A DNA stretch of 6,002 nucleotides from assembly GCA_937898095.1 (NCBI GenBank), contig CALDKR010000151.1, positions 1 through 6,002 of the forward strand. The letters run 5' to 3'. The notes below the pieces were generated by a model. The model saw nothing but the letters and a program-made list of their open reading frames with translations, did not search any database and was not told the origin of the DNA. Shown here one piece after another: positions 1-5,736 of this stretch. How positions within the stretch are numbered: position 1 is the first letter of the stretch; the number at the start of each line of letters is the position of its first letter. The position numbers and the translations under genes were made by a program. The DNA is from an uncultured Rhodoluna sp. (lineage in GTDB: Bacteria; Actinomycetota; Actinomycetes; Actinomycetales; Microbacteriaceae).

Positions 1-850
1 GAGCTTGAAATGGTGGCAGGTTGATTAGGTCGGTGACCCCAACCGTGCCAAAGTTTTTAGTTTTAGAAATCGAATGAATTGCAGTGGTCTCGAGCGCAGA
101 GTCGAGGTCGAGTTGAGGCAAGATGGTCGGCAGGCGCTCGGCCAGCATGGTTTTGCCTGCGCCAGGCGGTCCAACCATGAGCATGTGGTGACCACCTGCG
201 GCTGCAATCAGCATGGCATCGATTGCGGTGTCTTGGCCAGCGACATCGGCAAAGTCTTTTTGGTCGTCATTCGATTTGATGGCGACTCGCCCGGTTTTAT
301 TTGGCTCAATTGAGACAACGTCGGGTCTGACCGCAATATCTACGCCGTGAATTCGGCAAACCTGCTCAAAATGCTCGACACCAATGGCCTCGAATGACTC
401 AACCAACTGAGCCTCGCGCAGATTTGCCACCGGAACAATTGCACTCTTGAACCCAGCCGCCTTTGCCGCCATGAGTGCGGGCAAAACTCCGTTGACTGGC
501 CTAATCGAACCATCTAGACCAAGTTCACCAATATGAATTTGCTTCGCAACTGACTCGACGTTGAATTCGCCAGCTGCCGTCATGATTGCCGCGGCGATGG
601 CCAGATCAAAACCCGAGCCCTGCTTTGGAACTGAAGTTGGCGACAGATTCACAGTCACCCGCTGACCAGGCATTTTCAACCCAGTGTTAGTGATTGCCGA
701 GCGCACTCGATCTCTCGACTCGAGCAGAGATGTATCGGGCAACCCAACAAGAACAAAACTTGGCAAATTGCTTGATATCTCGGCTTCGACCTCGATTGGG
801 GTGCCAGATAGGCCGTTGAGGCTAATTGAAAAACTTTTTGCCAATGACAT
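1..850 (-). CDS. yifB: YifB/ComM-family AAA+ ATPase (magnesium chelatase-like), 5' part, cut by window edge
   Basis: The first 283 residues can be read; the gene runs off the low-coordinate end. Residues 1-170 match the ChlI (Lon-protease-like) N-terminal domain, with landmarks LVGLPD (34-39), ESRDRVRSAI (44-53), VNLSP (67-71), GSGFDLAIAAA (78-88) and GELGLDGSIRPVNG (108-121). An AAA+ core follows, opening with FADVAGQ (200-206) and a Walker A motif GPPGAGKT (227-234). Walker B, the arginine finger and the C-terminal domain lie outside the window. In naturally transformable bacteria ComM is a helicase that drives branch migration of incoming single-stranded DNA; many other bacteria carry the family without a known role. 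The start ATG at 850 shares one base with the yraN stop (TAATG), which implies translational coupling, and a weak CAGG lies 7 bases upstream. The family assignment is firm; a role in competence here is inference. Confidence 0.95.
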   Translation of the reverse strand, partial: MSLAKSFSISLNGLSGTPIEVEAEISSNLPSFVLVGLPDTSLLESRDRVRSAITNTGLKMPGQRVTVNLSPTSVPKQGSGFDLAIAAAIMTAAGEFNVESVAKQIHIGELGLDGSIRPVNGVLPALMAAKAAGFKSAIVPVANLREAQLVESFEAIGVEHFEQVCRIHGVDIAVRPDVVSIEPNKTGRVAIKSNDDQKDFADVAGQDTAIDAMLIAAAGGHHMLMVGPPGAGKTMLAERLPTILPQLDLDSALETTAIHSISKTKNFGTVGVTDLINLPPFQA

Positions 851-1203
851 TAGAAGACCTGCTTGAGGTGCTCAATATTGACTCGGCCGCTAGAAACCAG
901 AACTGACACTGCGTCTAGCCTGACCTTTGTGGCTCCTATTTGCCTCGATTTGCACCAAAGTGCAACCAGCTTGCGCATGCGCGCCACTTTGTCGGGTGTG
1001 ATTGCCTCGAATGGATGCCCGAAGCCCTTGCCGTTTCGTGTCTTGACTTCGACGAACACGAGCCGATCTTTGTCGCGGGCAACTAGGTCGATCTCACCGG
1101 CGTTGCAGCGCCAATTGCGCTCGACAATTTCATAACCCAGGTCGGCCAAATAGCGTGCGGCTCGCTCTTCGCCATAGCGGCCCAAAATGTGATTTGCATT
1201 CAT
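850..1203 (-). CDS. yraN: YraN/UPF0102 family protein, predicted PD-(D/E)XK endonuclease-like fold
   Basis: This 117-residue protein has the normal family length. After an N-terminal helix (GRYGEERAARYL, 8-19) it shows the family core GEIDLVARD (36-44) followed by VFVEVKTR (49-56). D39, E52 and K54 form the D...ExK arrangement of the PD-(D/E)XK nuclease fold, so the putative metal site is intact. The cellular role of UPF0102 proteins is poorly defined; the nuclease fold comes from family knowledge and activity is inference. The gene lies 87 bases after the DUF2469 gene and overlaps the yifB start by one base, the usual actinobacterial order and a pairing that hints at a role in DNA processing. 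No Shine-Dalgarno sequence precedes the ATG; a 5-bp hairpin occupies that place instead (1207-1220). The next in-frame methionine lies within the conserved region, so this start is favoured. Confidence 0.92.
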   Translation of the reverse strand: MNANHILGRYGEERAARYLADLGYEIVERNWRCNAGEIDLVARDKDRLVFVEVKTRNGKGFGHPFEAITPDKVARMRKLVALWCKSRQIGATKVRLDAVSVLVSSGRVNIEHLKQVF

Positions 1204-1206
1204 GTT

Positions 1207-1247
1207 GCAAGAATGCTTGCTGGCGAAGCCCGGCCCTGCAGGCCGGC
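1207..1247 (-). promoter_or_regulatory. Tandem hairpins in the DUF2469-yraN gap
   Basis: Two inverted repeats lie in the 87-base gap. The first in the transcript (1228-1247) has a 6-bp all-G/C stem, CCGGCC with GGCCGG, around a 5-base loop, plus one more G-C pair past a bulge. The second (1207-1220) is a perfect 5-bp stem GCAAG/CTTGC with a 4-base loop, ending three bases before the yraN ATG, where a Shine-Dalgarno site would normally be. No T-run follows either stem, so this is not a classical intrinsic terminator. It may lower read-through or translation of yraN-yifB, or it may be incidental. I found no convincing promoter hexamers in the gap. Confidence 0.4.
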
Positions 1248-1290
1248 AAATTTATGTTGATAACTCGAAGCTAAATTGAGCTAGTGAGGG

Positions 1291-1614
1291 TTATTCGCCG
1301 ACGGCAAGCTCTTTTGGCAGATTGAATGCCTTGCCAGTTAGCTCTTCAACGTTGACATCTTTGAAGGTCAGCACGCGAACATTCGAAACAAATCGGTCGG
1401 TGCGATAAATATCCCAAACCCAAACGTCGACCATGTTTAGCTCGAAATAAAAGTCGGTTGCGGTGTCAATCCGCTTCAAGTCGACTTCGTTGGCCAAATA
1501 AAAACGACGCTCAGTTTCGATTACATATTTGAAAGTGCCGACCACGTCGCGATATTCGCGATAGAGCGCCAGTTCGGCGTCTCTCTCATAGTCGTCGAAG
1601 TCGTTTTCATCCAT
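1291..1614 (-). CDS. DUF2469 family protein (uncharacterised, Actinobacteria-conserved)
   Basis: A 107-residue acidic cytoplasmic protein with no signal peptide or membrane segment. It matches the DUF2469 family as I know it: an acidic start (MDENDFDDYERD), then LYREYRDVVGTF, ETERRFYLANEVD, a Trp-rich VDVWVWDIYR stretch and the C-terminal signature VRVLTFKDVNVEEL. The family has no established function to my knowledge. A longer reading from a GTG at 1644 would add ten residues that overlap rnhB. I prefer the ATG at 1614 because AGGA (1623-1626) sits 8 bases upstream and the family normally begins at this acidic segment. That AGGA overlaps the rnhB stop codon and the gap is only 10 bases, so the two genes are probably coupled. 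The fixed place after rnhB in actinobacterial genomes hints at a shared process, which is unproven. Confidence 0.9.
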   Translation of the reverse strand: MDENDFDDYERDAELALYREYRDVVGTFKYVIETERRFYLANEVDLKRIDTATDFYFELNMVDVWVWDIYRTDRFVSNVRVLTFKDVNVEELTGKAFNLPKELAVGE

Positions 1615-1624
1615 TTGTTCAATC

Positions 1625-2314
1625 CTAAACCGATAGGTCTTCACTCAAAATTCTGGTCAGCCAGGTCAGGCGGTGCTCAGGGCTGGGCCCAATCGACCTA
1701 ATTGCTTCGATGTGCGCCGCAGATGCATAGCCTTTATGCCCCTCGAAGCCATAGGCGGGCAGTCTCGAACCAAGCTCAATCATCAGTGCATCTCGCTCAA
1801 CTTTGGCAACAACCGATGCGCAAGCTACAGATACACAATCGCGGTCTGCCTTGGTTCTCGCAATCACATTGATGCCCGATGCCTGAGCGCCTAGCCAGTT
1901 GTGCGAACCATCCAAGATGATGGTGGCGCCATCGCGAGCAATTTGCGACCTCAACTCGGCTGAATCAAGAATTTTCTCTAGCGCCTGCCCAGCAGCAAGT
2001 GCAAGTGCCTTTGTGATTCCGCGCTGGTCGATTTCAACAGCTGAAACATAACCGGTATGCACGCCTGCTACCCAATCGCGAACCAGCGGCGCGGTTGCGA
2101 TTCGAGATTTCTCGGTCATCAGCTTTGAGTCGGCAAGTGCCTCGGGCCAGGGCTGTGAAAAAGATTCGGCTTGGGAATCAACCAGCGCCGCAGCAACCGC
2201 GACCGGGCCACCAATCGCACCTCGCCCAACCTCATCGATTCCGATTATGAATCGATTGCCCGAGGCGATTAGTTCGCGCTCGAAATTAAGGCTTGGGAAC
2301 GTTTTTAAAGACAT
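1625..2314 (-). CDS. rnhB: Ribonuclease HII
   Basis: This 229-residue enzyme cleaves the RNA strand of RNA:DNA hybrids and initiates removal of ribonucleotides misincorporated into DNA. From the ATG at 2314, the metal-binding carboxylates can all be placed: D27 and E28 in GIDEVGRGAIGGP, the central Asp in ILDGSHNW (D135), and D157 in KADRDCVSVACASVVAKVERD-type context, of which the conserved VVAKVERD end is intact. DSKLM, near residue 62, is the usual early motif, and EGHKGYAS and EHRLTW close the C-terminal region. The ATG start overlaps the end of lepB by 29 bases; a TTG at 2329 would add five residues and overlap by 44. Neither has a clear Shine-Dalgarno sequence, so expression probably depends on coupling to lepB. 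The enzyme looks intact and of normal length. Confidence 0.95.
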   Translation of the reverse strand: MSLKTFPSLNFERELIASGNRFIIGIDEVGRGAIGGPVAVAAALVDSQAESFSQPWPEALADSKLMTEKSRIATAPLVRDWVAGVHTGYVSAVEIDQRGITKALALAAGQALEKILDSAELRSQIARDGATIILDGSHNWLGAQASGINVIARTKADRDCVSVACASVVAKVERDALMIELGSRLPAYGFEGHKGYASAAHIEAIRSIGPSPEHRLTWLTRILSEDLSV

Positions 2315-3038
2315 CGGCAAAATCGTCAAGCCAGGCCCAGTGTGAAACAGGGAACGTCACAACAAACGCGCGACCAACAACAAACTCTTTGCCTACAAAA
2401 CCCTTTGACGGCAGGTCGCCGTGAAAGCGAGAGTCAGCGCTGTTTTCGCGGTTGTCACCCATCACCCAATACGACCCTTCGGGCACCTTTACATCGAATT
2501 CGATTGAAGACGGTTTTGCGCCCTTGGCAATGTATGGTTCGGTGATTGCTTTGCCGTTGATTGTAATCTTGCCGTCAGCATCGCAGCATTTCACGTGGTC
2601 GCCACCGACACCGATCACGCGCTTGACCAAGTGTTGCGCGCTGTCAGGAGCGGTGATTCCGAAAGCAGACAAGAACCAATCGCCGGCCTCAACCAAGAAT
2701 GGCTTTGGGGTCGAGTCAACTACGCCGAGCCAACCACCGGGGTCTTTGAAAACGACTACGTCGCCTCTTTGAAGCGGGATAACATCTGGCACAAGTTCGT
2801 TGACCATAATTCGGTCGTCGATCTGCAGTGTCTCAAGCATTGAGCCTGACGGAATGAAAAATGAACGCAGCAAAAACGTCTTGATTAAAAGCGAAAGCAC
2901 CAGCGCAACTCCGACTACTACCGCTAGGTCGATCAAGAAAGAAACGAAAATGTTCTTTCTAAACCGGCGCATTTTTTTGCGAAAGTTAGAGCTGGCTGGT
3001 GCTTTTGCTGGGCGGTTTGATTGCCCGAAATCTGTCAT
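2286..3038 (-). CDS. lepB: Signal peptidase I
   Basis: A 250-residue membrane-anchored peptidase that removes signal peptides from exported proteins. The N-terminus is cytoplasmic and very basic (RKKMRRFRKN, 20-29), followed by one hydrophobic anchor at about 30-53; the catalytic domain then lies outside the membrane. The catalytic serine is S66 in FIPSGSM, and the general-base lysine is K139 in HLVKRVIGVGGD. The GDNRENSADSR box is at 194-204. Between residues 100 and 135 is an insertion relative to the shortest Gram-positive enzymes, and VKCCDADG carries adjacent cysteines (151-152). The gene starts 24 bases after rplS with no evident Shine-Dalgarno site, and its end overlaps rnhB. Together with ffh at the other end of the window it represents the secretion pathway. 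The assignment is firm. Confidence 0.97.
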   Translation of the reverse strand: MTDFGQSNRPAKAPASSNFRKKMRRFRKNIFVSFLIDLAVVVGVALVLSLLIKTFLLRSFFIPSGSMLETLQIDDRIMVNELVPDVIPLQRGDVVVFKDPGGWLGVVDSTPKPFLVEAGDWFLSAFGITAPDSAQHLVKRVIGVGGDHVKCCDADGKITINGKAITEPYIAKGAKPSSIEFDVKVPEGSYWVMGDNRENSADSRFHGDLPSKGFVGKEFVVGRAFVVTFPVSHWAWLDDFADVFKNVPKP

Positions 3039-3048
3039 AGTGACAAGC

Positions 3049-3063
3049 GTATTTCAGAAATAC
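3049..3063. repeat. 15-bp perfect inverted repeat at the end of rplS
   Basis: The sequence GTATTTC-A-GAAATAC is a perfect 7+1+7 palindrome that includes one base of the rplS stop codon and fills most of the 24-base rplS-lepB gap. The single-base centre forbids a full hairpin, though a 5-bp stem with a 5-base loop could form. It might be a protein-binding site or chance. Confidence 0.4.
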
Positions 3064-3422
3064 TAGTTTGAAGCTGGGGTGTCGCGAAGCTCTTTGATTT
3101 TCGCTTTCTTGCCACGAAGGTCGCGCAAGAAGTAAAGCTTGGCGCGACGAACGTCACCCTTTGTGACAACTTCGATCTTTTCGATTACTGGTGAGTGCAC
3201 TGGGAATGTGCGCTCGACGCCAACCTGGAAAGAAATCTTGCGAACGGTGAAGGTCTCGCGAACTGACTCACCTGAGCGGCGAATTACGATGCCCTTGAAA
3301 ACCTGAACACGGCTGCGGTTTCCTTCGATGATGTTTACGTGAACGTTCACGGTGTCACCAACACGGAAGGTTGGGATGTCGCTGCGAAGGCTCTTCGCGT
3401 CTACTGCATCAAGAATGTGCAT
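3063..3422 (-). CDS. rplS: 50S ribosomal protein L19
   Basis: A 119-residue basic protein at the usual L19 length. It lies at the 30S-50S interface and contributes to intersubunit bridges. Recognisable family segments are DIPTFRVGDTVNVHV (15-29), RVQVFKGIVIRRSG (38-51), TFTVRKIS and GVERTFPVHSP in the middle, and RRAKLYFLRDLRGKKAKIKE towards the C-terminus. The ATG at 3422 is preceded by a purine-rich AGAGAG (3432-3437) nine bases upstream, a modest Shine-Dalgarno match. A 139-base gap with several hairpins separates the gene from trmD, the largest break in the block between rpsP and rnhB, so rplS may have its own promoter or post-transcriptional control. The lepB gene begins 24 bases after the stop. 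Confidence 0.97.
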   Translation of the reverse strand: MHILDAVDAKSLRSDIPTFRVGDTVNVHVNIIEGNRSRVQVFKGIVIRRSGESVRETFTVRKISFQVGVERTFPVHSPVIEKIEVVTKGDVRRAKLYFLRDLRGKKAKIKELRDTPASN

Positions 3423-3561
3423 TTTGAATCACTCTCTGTTTCTGCACGCAGGTCAAAAACGGGTAAGTTTCTGAAAATTTTTAGTCGTCTTTGCTAGGCC
3501 TTGCTCCCCTGCGGCAGAGCTTCAAGAGGCAGACAACCTCAACAGTTTAGACGCAAACTGC
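3423..3561 (-). promoter_or_regulatory. Structured leader of rplS (trmD-rplS gap)
   Basis: Several inverted repeats fill this gap. In transcript order they are: a perfect 6-bp stem CAGTTT/AAACTG with a 6-base loop directly after the trmD stop (3543-3560); a 4-bp GAGG/CCTC stem (3526-3540); a GCTC/GAGC stem of 4 bp plus a wobble pair (3503-3520); and an 8-bp stem with one G-U pair, TCAGAAAC/GTTTTTGA, around a 6-base loop (3453-3474), about 15 bases before the AGAGAG site. None is followed by a clean T-run. Autogenous L19 leaders are known in Firmicutes; an equivalent role here is inference. No strong -35/-10 pair was found. Confidence 0.4.
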
Positions 3562-4248
3562 CTATTCAGGCAACAAATCTGGGCGAACTGCTTTGGTGCG
3601 CTCAATCTGCTGCTCTTTGCGCCACTTTGCAATCAGCGCGTGGTTTCCGCTAGTGAGCACCTCTGGAACATCGAAGCCGCGCCAACTGGCCGGCTTGGTG
3701 TAGCTCGGATACTCGAGCAATCCATCTGAATGAGACTCTTCGACCAGACTCTCGGCGTTGCCAATTACTCCAGGAATCAACCGTGCAATTGCTTCAGTCA
3801 TCGCAATTGCAGCGACCTCGCCCCCGTTGAGCACATAGTCACCCAGGCTAATCATGCGCACATTTGCCTTGGTTTTGGCATATTCGACGACGCGCTGATC
3901 AATGCCCTCATAGCGCCCGCAAGCAAAAACCAGATGCGGCAACCTGGCTAATTCATACGCGGTTTCTTGCTTGAAAAGCTCGCCCGCCGGCGATGTGAAA
4001 ATCACTGCGGATGAGCCGTCTGGCGCCAAAATGTCGTCGAAGGCTTCTCCCCACGGTTCGGGCTTCATCAACATTCCGGCCCCGCCGCCGTAGGGCGAAT
4101 CGTCGACTGTGCGGTGTTTATCGTGAGTGTATGTGCGCAAGTCATGCGCTTTGAAGTCGAGAATCTCTTTTTCGCGAGCCTTGCCCAGCAGAGATAGATC
4201 TAGGGCTTGAAAATAGTCAGGAAAAATCGAAATTGCATCGATGCGCAT
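3562..4248 (-). CDS. trmD: tRNA (guanine(37)-N1)-methyltransferase TrmD
   Basis: This 228-residue SPOUT-class enzyme transfers a methyl group from S-adenosylmethionine to G37 next to the anticodon, which prevents +1 frameshifting. The trefoil-knot fold shows its motifs in order: DDSPYGGGAGM (49-59), TSPAGELF (85-92), CGRYEGIDQR (110-119) and SLGDYVLNGGE (134-144). The catalytic pair corresponds to R156 (ARLIPGVIG) and D175 (HSDGLLEYPSYTKP); the family more often has GLLD where this protein has GLLE. The C-terminal domain ends with NHALIAKWRKEQQ. Length is slightly short but complete. The ATG lies two bases after the rimM stop, and a strong GAGGAT (4254-4259) inside the rimM end fixes the start, indicating tight coupling of rimM and trmD. 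Confidence 0.97.
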   Translation of the reverse strand: MRIDAISIFPDYFQALDLSLLGKAREKEILDFKAHDLRTYTHDKHRTVDDSPYGGGAGMLMKPEPWGEAFDDILAPDGSSAVIFTSPAGELFKQETAYELARLPHLVFACGRYEGIDQRVVEYAKTKANVRMISLGDYVLNGGEVAAIAMTEAIARLIPGVIGNAESLVEESHSDGLLEYPSYTKPASWRGFDVPEVLTSGNHALIAKWRKEQQIERTKAVRPDLLPE

Positions 4249-4250
4249 GA

Positions 4251-4802
4251 CTAATCCTCAGGAAGCTCTTCGAAAAGCCCACCCGGAGGGGTGATAGTCA
4301 TGGTGCCAGCCTTGATATCGACAGCTGGAACAAAGGCTTTTACGAAAGGCAAAAGCACTTCGCCATTGGCGGTTTCGATAGCCAAAAGGTCTTGGGCTGG
4401 CATGTGATCAACGCGAGCAATCGTGCCAACTTGAACGTCGTCACGAATTACCTTTAGGCCAACCAACTGGTGGTCATACCAAGCATCAGGCTCTGAAGGC
4501 AGAGTTGCGGTTTCGGCGTTAACTAGCAAAATCGCTTTGATTAGGGTTTCAGATTGATTGCGATCTTCGATGCCCTCAAGAAAAATGACCGGAGCCTGGT
4601 TGTACCAGCGAAGCTCTTTGACGGTCACGGTTTTGCCAAACCACGGTGAGGTTTCAGGAACCTGAAGTTCTAGAACGGCACCAGGAACAAAGCGTTCGTT
4701 AGGGCTGTCGGTATACAGCTCGAGTTTGAGTGCTCCTTTTAGGCCGTGAGCTTTGACTAAACGGCCAACGCGGAGCGTGGTCTTGCTAGAAATCGGTATC
4801 AA
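4251..4802 (-). CDS. rimM: 16S rRNA processing / 30S maturation factor RimM
   Basis: A 183-residue RimM, which binds S19 and helps assemble the 30S head. The N-terminal domain opens with LRVGRLVKAHGLKGALKLE (10-28) and continues through ELYTDSPNERF and the FLEGIEDRNQSE segment. The C-terminal PRC-barrel half starts near WYDHQLVGLKV (about 108-118), with LLAIETANGEVLLPFVKAFV and the closing PPGGLFEEL. The start is a TTG at 4802 inside khpA, overlapping it by 17 bases. An in-frame TAG stands three codons upstream of this TTG, and no ATG or GTG occurs before the conserved region, so TTG is the only reasonable choice. No Shine-Dalgarno site is visible, which suggests translation is coupled to khpA. 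Confidence 0.95.
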   Translation of the reverse strand: MIPISSKTTLRVGRLVKAHGLKGALKLELYTDSPNERFVPGAVLELQVPETSPWFGKTVTVKELRWYNQAPVIFLEGIEDRNQSETLIKAILLVNAETATLPSEPDAWYDHQLVGLKVIRDDVQVGTIARVDHMPAQDLLAIETANGEVLLPFVKAFVPAVDIKAGTMTITPPGGLFEELPED

Positions 4803-5022
4803 CCACGTCTACGCGAACTTTTTTGCCATCGGCCAGTGCGCTAACTAGTGTGCGCAGTGCTTTGGCTGTGCGGCCGTTGCGCCCGATCACTCGGCCCAGG
4901 TCATCTGGGTGCACGTGCACCTCAAGCAGGTCTCCGCGTGAGGTGGTGCGTGCGTTTACTGAGGCATCGTCAGGATTATCGACAATGCCTTTTACCAAGT
5001 GTTCGAGCGCAGCGGCTAGCAA
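4786..5022 (-). CDS. khpA: KhpA-type KH-domain RNA-binding protein (UPF0109)
   Basis: A 78-residue protein that is essentially a single type II KH domain. It opens with MLAAALEHLVKGIVDNPDD, then carries LEVHVHPDDLGRVIGRNGRT, whose GRNG is the GxxG loop that grips single-stranded RNA, and ends with KALRTLV...VRVDVVDTDF. In Firmicutes KhpA pairs with KhpB and affects cell division and RNA metabolism; in Actinobacteria the gene sits between rpsP and rimM, as here. The start is a TTG at 5022, three bases after the rpsP stop, which makes tandem stops TAATAA. AAGAGG (5031-5036), within the end of rpsP, is 8 bases upstream and supports this start. The KH fold is certain; the biological role in this organism is inferred. 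Confidence 0.94.
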   Translation of the reverse strand: MLAAALEHLVKGIVDNPDDASVNARTTSRGDLLEVHVHPDDLGRVIGRNGRTAKALRTLVSALADGKKVRVDVVDTDF

Positions 5023-5025
5023 TTA

Positions 5026-5571
5026 TTAAGCCTCTTCAGCTGGAGCAGCTTCAGCGGCCGGAGCCTCTTCAGCAACAGGTGCTTCTTCGGTAGCTTCAGC
5101 AGCAGGAGCCTCAACAGCGGTCTCTTCGACTGCTGGAGCCTCGGTTGCTTCGGCTGACTCAACAGCAGCTTCTTCAGCAGCAGGAGCTTCTTCGGCTACT
5201 GGCTCTGACTTCTTCTTTAGTTCTTCTTTAGGAAGAAGAACAGCCTTCTTGTTTGAGTCAACAACGAACTCGGCCTTTGGAGCCTTGGTCTGAACAACGT
5301 TCTTTGCGTTCTTGTCGCCCTTTGATGCCTGGAAGTCACCGGTTAGCTTCAAGATTGCTAGAACCTGCTCGGTTGGCTGTGCGCCAACGCCAAGCCAGTA
5401 CTGAGCGCGCTCTGAGTTAACTTCGATGAATGAAGGGTTTTCGGTCGGAATGTAACGACCGATCTCTTCGATTACACGGCCGTCGCGGTGAGTACGTGAG
5501 TCAGCTACGACGATGCGGTAGTGAGGTGCACGGATTTTTCCGTGACGCTTTAGGCGGATTTTTACAGCCAC
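5026..5571 (-). CDS. rpsP: 30S ribosomal protein S16 with acidic C-terminal extension
   Basis: The S16 core occupies about residues 1-82: MAVKIRLKRHGK, then PHYRIVVADSRTHRDGR, IGRYIPTENP and AILKLTGDF. The whole product has 181 residues, about twice the length of a minimal S16. A basic linker (residues 83-121, ending EELKKKS) leads to a 60-residue tail of Glu, Ala, Pro, Val and Thr with 19 Glu, 24 Ala and no Lys or Arg. Long S16 tails of this kind are common in Actinobacteria. The start is GTG at 5571, backed by AGGAG (5576-5580) four bases upstream and by the family start MAVKIRL. An ATG at 5604 would add eleven residues that do not fit the family and would place the Shine-Dalgarno site inside the gene. 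It heads the rpsP-khpA-rimM-trmD block. Confidence 0.96.
   Translation of the reverse strand: MAVKIRLKRHGKIRAPHYRIVVADSRTHRDGRVIEEIGRYIPTENPSFIEVNSERAQYWLGVGAQPTEQVLAILKLTGDFQASKGDKNAKNVVQTKAPKAEFVVDSNKKAVLLPKEELKKKSEPVAEEAPAAEEAAVESAEATEAPAVEETAVEAPAAEATEEAPVAEEAPAAEAAPAEEA
5029..5208 (-). repeat. rpsP: Low-complexity Ala/Glu repeat region in rpsP
   Basis: These 180 bases encode the last 60 residues of S16. The unit PVAEEAPAAE appears twice, near the beginning and near the end of the tail, with related EAPA units between. The codons of the two copies differ (for example GTA GCC versus GTT GCT), so the repeat is kept mainly at the protein level rather than being a fresh DNA duplication. Confidence 0.7.
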
Positions 5572-5736
5572 AATGCTCCTGATTATTTGAATTGGGGCGA
5601 ACATTCATCCGTGAGCGTGGGGGCACACTCGGAAGAAAAAGCTCTAGGGTTTGTCGTGATTGCTCGGTTAGAGGGTCGAGCAGACGGCAACCGCTTTATT
5701 CTGCCAGAAGAACCGCGATATCGCTAGTTCTGTTGG
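5572..5736 (-). promoter_or_regulatory. Structured ffh-rpsP gap: rpsP leader
   Basis: The 165-base gap holds two main inverted repeats. The first (5704-5736) begins directly after the ffh stop: CCA/TGG and AGAAC/GTTCT arms flank a perfect 10-base palindrome GCGATATCGC. It may act as a terminator or processing site for ffh, though no T-run follows. The second (5651-5690) pairs TGCTCG with CGAGCA round a 10-base loop, extended past a small internal loop by TTGCCGT with ACGACAA (one mismatch). The AGGAG site of rpsP is at 5576-5580. I found no convincing -35/-10 pair, although a promoter for the ribosomal block is expected here. Confidence 0.45.

Noticed and set aside
74..313. Plus-strand frame of 79 codons, and an opposite 60-codon frame at 25-207
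   Set aside because: The yifB reading frame is open through the whole stretch with family motifs including Walker A, so both are shadows.
863..1135. Plus-strand frame of 90 codons opposite yraN
   Set aside because: yraN on the other strand has an intact family motif set; this frame has none.
1228..1247. Intrinsic terminator after the DUF2469 gene
   Set aside because: The stem is strong but no T-run follows on the transcribed strand, so it is listed only as a possible regulatory hairpin.
1615..1644. GTG start at 1644 for the DUF2469 gene
   Set aside because: The ATG at 1614 has AGGA at proper spacing, and the extra ten residues do not fit the family.
2315..2329. TTG start at 2329 for rnhB
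   Set aside because: It adds only five unsupported residues and more overlap with lepB; the ATG at 2314 is simpler, though neither has a clear ribosome-binding site.
2452..2843. Plus-strand reading frames of 106 and 82 codons opposite lepB
   Set aside because: They lie antisense to a certain lepB gene, have no recognisable motifs or good ribosome-binding sites, and their composition follows the lepB codons.
5572..5604. ATG start at 5604 for rpsP
   Set aside because: AGGAG four bases before the GTG at 5571 and the conserved MAVKIRL start favour the shorter form.
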